Part shown: positions 57,742 to 64,000 of the stretch, in pieces
Layout of the letters: every line of letters starts with the position of its first letter
Numbering within the stretch: position 1 is the first letter of the stretch
NCBI RefSeq assembly: GCF_008831285.2
Contig: NC_045150.1
Coordinates: forward strand, 11,453,868-11,517,867
DNA: 64,000 nucleotides
From: Nymphaea colorata
Lineage: Eukaryota; Streptophyta; Magnoliopsida; Nymphaeales; Nymphaeaceae
Direction: 5' to 3'
Position numbers and translations under genes: made by a program
Notes under the pieces: generated by a model
The model's database searches: none
What the model was told of the DNA's origin: nothing
What the model saw: only the letters and a program-made list of their open reading frames with translations

Positions 57742-60700
57742 AGAGTTGCTACCACACAGAAGGAACTCGCCCTTAATGCAAAGAGGTCTCTGCTACTCAG
57801 AGTTCCGAAACGATTGGGCTGCCACAGCCGCCGTCGTATCGATCACGAAAGGGGAGAGTTTTTGGAGTTTCTTCTGCACCTGGTTTTACGTAAGAATGCA
57901 GAGCGGAACAACTATTTCTAAACGACAGTGTAATGAGATATACATTTTAAGGAACCGCGTGAGATAAAAATTAACACACAAAACGCAGTTCGAGCAAGAC
58001 GCGTTGAAATAAAAATTTCTTTGGTGGACGAAGCCCGTTTCGGGATTTGAATGTGTTTGATTACTACAGTGATTCGTTTCAAACTTTAAGAAGTCTTAAA
58101 TCTTTCTGACGCCTATAAATGTTTAAGCCCACGAACTCTAACATCAGGGTTAGCCCCTCATGCACGAAACTTTTTGAAATAAAACATGTATTGCACAATC
58201 AAGATTAAACAAATATAAATGTGTGTGAATCTTGATTTCTTTGGTATCTATGAACAGGAAACCCCCAATGCCACACGCTCGAGCTAAATAAACATAAACA
58301 GCTGCTTATCCAAACGAATATCAGGACCGCCCATTTATTCGGCAAAGCGAAAAGCAGACCCCCACACCAAAAATGAAAATAAGCGAAATGCAGCACCACG
58401 TCCATCAAAACTGGAACCACAAAGCAACTACGCTTTCTCCCATTACATGTATAAATGACAAAAACAGCAGTAGATTTTACCCGGACTGCCTGTGTTTTCG
58501 AGAACCAGATGCTTGGTCGTCGGGAGGACGTGAGGACTTCCTATTGCCGGAAGAAGACTTTTCGGCAATCTCCTTTCCCTTTCCTTTTGAGTCCACCATC
58601 TCCGCTTCCTCTCCCTCTCGGAGAGAGTCGGAAATGGAGGAATGAGCAGGCCAACGATTATTTATACCGCGTTAATGACATCCGCAGGTGAGGTGAGCTA
58701 CTGTATTTAGTTTTTTCTGAGAATGCTCTTTTGTCTCTTTTCATCTGACGTAGGGTCCGCTTTAGTGGGGAAGGAATTTGACTATTTGAGGGTAAAAATG
58801 TCCCAAATGAATGGGGGGAACTGGCTCTGCATGTCCACCGCACATCTTGATGACGTGGACGGTTCTGATTATTTCCTTTCCCGTGAAAACTGTGAATACC
58901 TTTTCTCTTTATGTGATCACTCCTCAGTCCTCACTCCCAACTTCGAAACCGCCCTACCATTAACGGAAGTATTTTAGTTTTTAACGTTAAATTGCTGCGC
59001 CTCATTTAACGTCACCATATTTTTTTGAAGAAAAAATAATCATGTCGCCCTAAGTTTAATTTTCTTTTCCACTACAAGAAAAGTATTACTGTCCCATCTT
59101 CTGCCACCAAATGTAAAATAACTTTTTTTCTTTAACTGCTTTTTCCAGACTTGAGATGTTCAATGTTGTCTTTCCTTAAAATCTTATGTTTTATCATTCT
59201 AAATTTTATTTCAGGGTTTATTTTTGGCATTTATTCCTCACTTATGGAAGCATAGGCATCTTTCGAAGTTGCCCAAGCTTTAAGATTTTATGACAAAACT
59301 TCCTGTATATTATTATAGTTGCACATTTCGTTACTTACATTTGCATGTGTGTTTTGGGAGTCAAAAGGCTTTTATGAGACTTTTTTTAGGCATCTACCAA
59401 AGTATAGATTTAAGAGCTCTTGATTATTTATCTTATGTCCATGACATAAACCTTCAGAAAATTATCTTCTTGTGTTAACTAATGTTTGTTTATCCGATAT
59501 TTATATGGTCAACATAACCATAGATATGTGATCTTAAAAAAATATAAAATATTCCATAACTCATATGTTTTATGAAATTGTGTTCCCCCACACACTCGTG
59601 AGAAATTGCGTGCCCATGACCTTGTATTGCCTCGACTAGCTTCGGACCATGATCTTACTTCTAAGTTATATTGTGTACATTTAGAGAAGTAATGGACAAA
59701 TCACCATTCTACTTGTATACACTAACAATGATACGATCACCGCAAACAACTATGGTCGATGAATTATATGTTTGAAATCATATTTGCACTCTCAAGTTCA
59801 ACTTAAGGTCTTGGCAAGTTCAAATACCTTTTGCGGTTAGAAGTTGCAATGTGACATACATGGGTATTCCTAAACCAAGGGCAAATTTACACTTGATAAT
59901 ACTCTACACATATGGGTCCAGTTATGAAACATCACCGTACATTTTCTATAGCATAAGAATTTTGTTTACATCGAAGGCAGGAAATTTGCTAAAATTAACA
60001 ATGCCTCCAGATATTTCATGGTTACTAGGCCAAATTGTTCAGTTCACATAGTGTGCCAATTCAAGCACGATGAAAAAAAACCATACTTCAAATGCTGACT
60101 TCAAGTTTTAACATCCTTGAAGTTTTAACATAATATTGACACTGATATTATACTTTCACAAAAAAGTTTGACTCAACTATAAATGTTTGGTTGCGTAGAC
60201 TACGTTCGTAGTCCCACTATTCAGCTTCATGATGCTTTAGCATGTGAGGTCAAAGCCATGGCATGGCGTAAGGAGAATTTTTTGGCTAAGGGACATTGTT
60301 TTAAAAATTTTCATTTCTCATGGGGCATAACTAAATGATTATAAGACACCTATATAAAAAAATAACTTTTTTGTTGTTTAACACGGATCAACAATGTTTA
60401 TTAACAGGATTTAACAGCCTTTTTGCTTAACAAGACTGAGTCAAAGGTGAGTCAAGAAGAGTGTCAGGCCGAGTCAAAAGCTAGTGGAGTCAACCTTAAC
60501 TCGGGCGATTTCTGAGCTCGTTGAGTCAGCCAACTATGCATGAAATTCATTTTTTTCTTCACGGTGGAAGAGGAATTTGGATTTACCTTGGTTCACGGCC
60601 CTGCAGTACATCATTCATCTAATGAATTCCTTCAAGGACATCGAGGTTGCAATGAATTCCTTCAAGGACATCGAGATTGCAACCAGTACATTACCTCAAA

Positions 60701-61078
60701 CATGTATGTTTTGTCTCTGTCACCTCAACAACATGGTTTCTTCTCTTCAACATGCAGTTGAGTAACATTGTTGACAATCTAAACTTCTCATCATTTTTTT
60801 GGATCCCGATCTTTCTCGAACACAAACAATCTCTTCCTTCCATTTTGCTCAACTACCATCATTCCCTCACAATATGGATGAGCGCAATGTTTTGGATGAA
60901 AAAACCACGGAAGTGTTTGGATGACACTTGAGCTTAAGAAAACATATTTTTGATAAGAGCCGATTTCAAACGAAGAGTGAACGACCAAATAGCCACTTTT
61001 CCCTAAGTTATTCAAAACAAAAAAGAAAATGTGTTTTAGGTGTGTTACCCAATAAAGAGCTGGTTCTTAAAAACTTAC
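57742..61078. other. Upstream flank of B3 copy 2; no gene recognised
   Basis: Near-identical to 32,650-35,956, including CACTACAAGAAAA at about 59,070 and the GAGTCA cluster at about 60,438-60,525. Confidence 0.45.
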
Positions 61079-61196
61079 TAAAAAACTTACCTTTCGCAAG
61101 AGCTAGTTTCTACAAAACTATGTTCTTGAGGGCGTCATCAAAAACACCCATTAATCATTTTTAGGGGGTTCCAAAACACCTATAAACCCAGTTTCG

Positions 61197-62314
61197 ATGT
61201 CGTCTAAATGCCCTCAAAGTGGGTTTGAAATACAAACCCCATTTCAGGTATAGAAATGGCCCCTAAATCTTTTTCTTGGAGGTGTTGGTATTTGCTACAT
61301 GAATTTAGAACATGAGGAACTTCAAAAAATTCCGGGAAGCCATCTTCTTTGACTTAAACATTCATAGATACCTCAATTCAGATTTACTGGACAAGTAAAT
61401 TATTGAGACAAACTTTACCATTGTATAACTGAAACATTTTATATCGCAATAGCTTTTCCATTACAAACTGAGTCACTTCCAAATGTCATACTTTAACATC
61501 TAAGTGTTGAAACTGTTAGTGCTATAGTTATTACCCATGCTGTACGTTGTTACTTTTTATTGTTCTCGTAGAAAAGATTAAAAGTGAAAGGTAGAAAAGA
61601 TGAGTGACATGGATATGGTAAAATTAATGCCCCAAATAGCAAGACAGTAGGCCAAATCAAATTAGAGTCCGTTTACAAAAAGGAAAACCTACAGCCTTTC
61701 TTTTCTAAGCAACCGTCGAAACAATGTGGTGCCTAGAGGGATTGCTATTTCTACGACTGCCATGTGAGTGTTGCAAGTCTTTTAACAATTTAGCAGTGGC
61801 GACGAGTCTCCATCAGCCCAGTAGGGAGCCTAGAGGTTACCTTGTGAGGGAATCCTGCTACGAGTTGGCGAACCAGAAAGAAGTTGGTAAAAATAGTTTT
61901 AACAGCCTTTTTGCATAACACGAGAACTTCCCTGTTGAAGATAATTGAAAGAGAGAGTGAGAGAGAGAGATATGTAGACACTAGGCGTTTTAATCTTGAT
62001 GTTTATGTTTTTTTGTAATTTAATTGCACTGATATGATCTCAAGAATAGGTTGATCCAAAACATATGTTAAGTTGATCATTTCTTAGGCTTTGTTAGGCT
62101 GCAAGTATGTTTTTATAATAAGAAAAAAATGAATGGCCCTCATAACAGCAACATTTTGACAATAAATAAAATCTACATTTTCCTAAAACAACTTAAATCA
62201 AAGCATGTTTTTATAAATATATTAATACGTATATATTTTATACAAAAATCATTTTTAGCAAAAAAATAGAAGGTCTGGTTATCCCTGACCTAAGCATCTA
62301 CTTTCTACTAATCT

Positions 62315-62404
<90 letters not shown>

Positions 62405-62737
62405 AGAGAGAGAGATATATATGACAACTGAATTTTTCATTAAAATGTATTTAAACAAAATATGGACATCCTAACATTTCTGTAAATACTAATTAATCAT
62501 AAAAGAAGTCTTAATATAAGTTATTCAAAAAAATATTAGTTTTTCTACTAGTAAAATTTTGATGTTATAAAAGTAATTGATTTTTCAATTACTATGAAAG
62601 CACCATTTGACTCAAAAGAATAATTAACTTAATATGCATATTTCATTAAAGCCTTCTTTAGATCATATCAATATGGTTGGTGCAAAAGTTCTAAACCATC
62701 TATTTTGAGGGGTTTAGTTTTAGCTTTATCCGTGCCC
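61197..62737. repeat. Long inverted repeat, right arm
   Basis: Reverse complement of 27,221-28,617. Contains (CT)n(AT)n at about 62,318-62,401. The 80-base extra piece at 61,937-62,016 includes ACTAGGCGTTTTAATCTTG, which also occurs at 18,795. Its inner edge (about 61,197) is 119 bases past the end of block copy 2. Confidence 0.88.
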
Positions 62738-62759
62738 TAGTTTCCTGGGCTTTACAAAT

Positions 62760-62762
<3 letters not shown>

Positions 62763-62825
<63 letters not shown>
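62763..62825. repeat. (TA)n microsatellite
   Basis: Uninterrupted TA dinucleotides just outside the right arm. Confidence 0.95.
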
Positions 62826-62828
<3 letters not shown>

Positions 62829-62862
62829 GTACGTAAGAATATATGAGTGTGCACCTGCATGC

Positions 62863-62927
62863 CATGTAGGGAGCCAGACGTATAAGCGAGGAGTGCAAAT
62901 GCGATCTTTGTTAACTTTCCGAAACCT
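62863..62927 (-). pseudogene. WAT1-like exon 2 (second gene), degenerate
   Basis: Reads GFGKLTKIAFALLAYTSGSL, then HG, in the phase expected after exon 1 (AG+A). Acceptor ATATAG. The expected GG|GT donor is GG|CA; a GT eight bases on would break the frame. Confidence 0.6.
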
Positions 62928-62979
62928 CTATATGTGAACACAAACTTGTTAGTGCCCTTAATTAAAAATTTACTTATTA

Positions 62980-62980
<1 letters not shown>

Positions 62981-63017
<37 letters not shown>

Positions 63018-63037
63018 AGAGAGAGAGAGAGAGAGAG
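62981..63037. repeat. (TA)n(GA)n microsatellite
   Basis: TA run followed by GA run in intron 1 of the split WAT1-like gene. Confidence 0.95.
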
Positions 63038-63807
63038 CTGATTCAAATGGACTGTCGTCACTTTTTTGCATTTAAGAAGCATCTCCATCAAGAAACACCC
63101 ACTAACGCAACAAGCAGACTCAAATAAAATAAATTAACATTATGTGCACGCATAGCTGCATTTGTCTATGTCCACCTTTTTCTAAACGTGTTGCATGTTT
63201 CTTTATTTACATTACTTTATAGCTTCATATATCTATATGACCTACAAATACTCTTGTTTACGAGAAAACAAGTTTTAGATCGCATCATTCTTCATAAATA
63301 TGGCTAAATAAAACAATCAATACCCCACAAATATACAAAATTTTCAAAATTATAAGTTATCGTTTCTATATATTAACCAAATGTTCAGTGTGCACTTATA
63401 AGAACAATATAACATCTCGTTGCTGTTTCCATAACACTCAATGAAGGTCAGTTCAGGAGCAACGTACTACTACTAGCTTCAGTGGTTTGGTAATCTATAT
63501 ATATATATGTGTGTGTAGAGAGAGAGAGAAAAATATTTATCCAATACCATACATTTCTAGTCCAACAAGAATTCGTCTTGAAAGATATTCTAGATGAAAA
63601 GATGGACATGCTATATAACGCATGTACTTATGATTAAATTCAAGCTATGCTCAGAAAAAATGTTGATTTTTATACTGCTGAAAATTTCAATATATTCTAG
63701 AAGCTATTAATATTTGATGATTGAAAGAATACGTTTAATTCCTAGGTAGGAACACACCACATGTTTAATATATATCAAAATAACACACCTCTCATATATA
63801 TCAAATT

Positions 63808-63905
63808 ATTCTTAAGAGTTAATTAGACCAGATCTATAAGCTAGTAAAAAAACTTACATTAAAGTAATACGTTTTAAATGGTGATCGGGTTAATTCATAC
63901 TTATA
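63808..63905. repeat. WAT1-like intron 1 segment shared with 8,525-8,626
   Basis: TTCTTAAGAGTTAATTAGA, AAGCTAGT and GGTGATCGGG(C/T)TAATTCATAC match the sequence directly downstream of exon 1 at 8,627. Exon 1 is therefore expected immediately to the right. Confidence 0.85.
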
Positions 63906-64000
63906 CTTAATACTGGTGGCCTAAACCCCCAAAATACTCCCTGGACAACTTAATACTGGTGGCCTAAACCCCCAAAATACTCCCTGGACAACTTAATACT
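63906..64000. repeat. 43-bp tandem repeat running off the window
   Basis: Two full units and the start of a third (unit starts at 63,906, 63,949 and 63,992), containing ACTGGTGGCCTAAACCCCC and ACTCCCTGGACAA. No difference between units. Confidence 0.95.

Larger units (their letters stand above)
53660..61078. repeat. Large direct duplication, copy 2
   Basis: Second copy of 28,461-35,956. It lacks the left arm but is followed directly by the right arm. Distinct points: 131 bases fewer in the CT minisatellite and a 30-bp tandem duplication (GAATTCCTTCAAGGACATCG twice, 60,622-60,680) that copy 1 lacks. Confidence 0.93.

Overview
The window is nuclear DNA from a flowering plant. The evidence is WAT1/MtN21-type (EamA) transporter genes with a conserved seven-exon layout, REM-type B3 genes, a MOM1-like fragment, and plant Ty1/Copia elements with initiator-Met-tRNA primer sites. 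The DNA is AT-rich and full of (CT)n(AT)n microsatellites. I cannot name the species. There are no bacterial features, no CRISPR array, and I recognised no tRNA or rRNA gene. I found no intact gene: every recognisable coding unit carries a stop, a frameshift, a missing exon or a truncation.

Layout. 1-9,060: a Copia RT/RNase H relic split by a solo LTR (643-2297) with a perfect 5-bp target duplication. It is followed by the remains of a minus-strand WAT1-like gene (exon 1 at 8627-8772, exon 6 at 3196-3346) with a 5'-truncated Copia element between them. 9,060-12,775: AT-rich, with only short tandem repeats. 12,776-19,632: the 3' part of a MOM1-like gene on the minus strand, hit by a second Copia element (15,457-17,124). 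An inverted copy of its last exon lies at 19,148-19,632. 20,833-23,840: a second, longer solo LTR of the first family. 24,266-25,230: a weak F-box/Sel1-like relic.

27,221-62,737: a large rearranged region. Two inverted arms of about 1.4-1.5 kb (27,221-28,617 and 61,197-62,737) bound it. Inside are two direct copies of a 7.5-kb block (28,461-35,956 and 53,660-61,078). Each block holds a two-exon B3 pseudogene on the minus strand and, facing it, an inverted copy of most of its second exon. Between the blocks lie a minus-strand Copia element truncated at the first block (35,957-39,509), a WAT1-like gene with all seven exons but two TGA codons (42,613-47,386), and the 3' half of another WAT1-like gene (exons 4-7, 50,640-53,487). 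Exon 2 of that second gene reappears beyond the second block at 62,863-62,927, so the block sits in place of its exon 3 and the start of exon 4. The window ends in a 43-bp tandem repeat where its exon 1 should be.

The WAT1 copies look like a tandem family decaying together. Retrotransposon insertion, block duplication and point mutation (several stops are CGA to TGA, as expected from methyl-C deamination) have all contributed. The most unusual structures are the B3 fold-backs, the long inverted arms with the duplicated blocks, and a near-perfect nested hairpin in the B3 intron.
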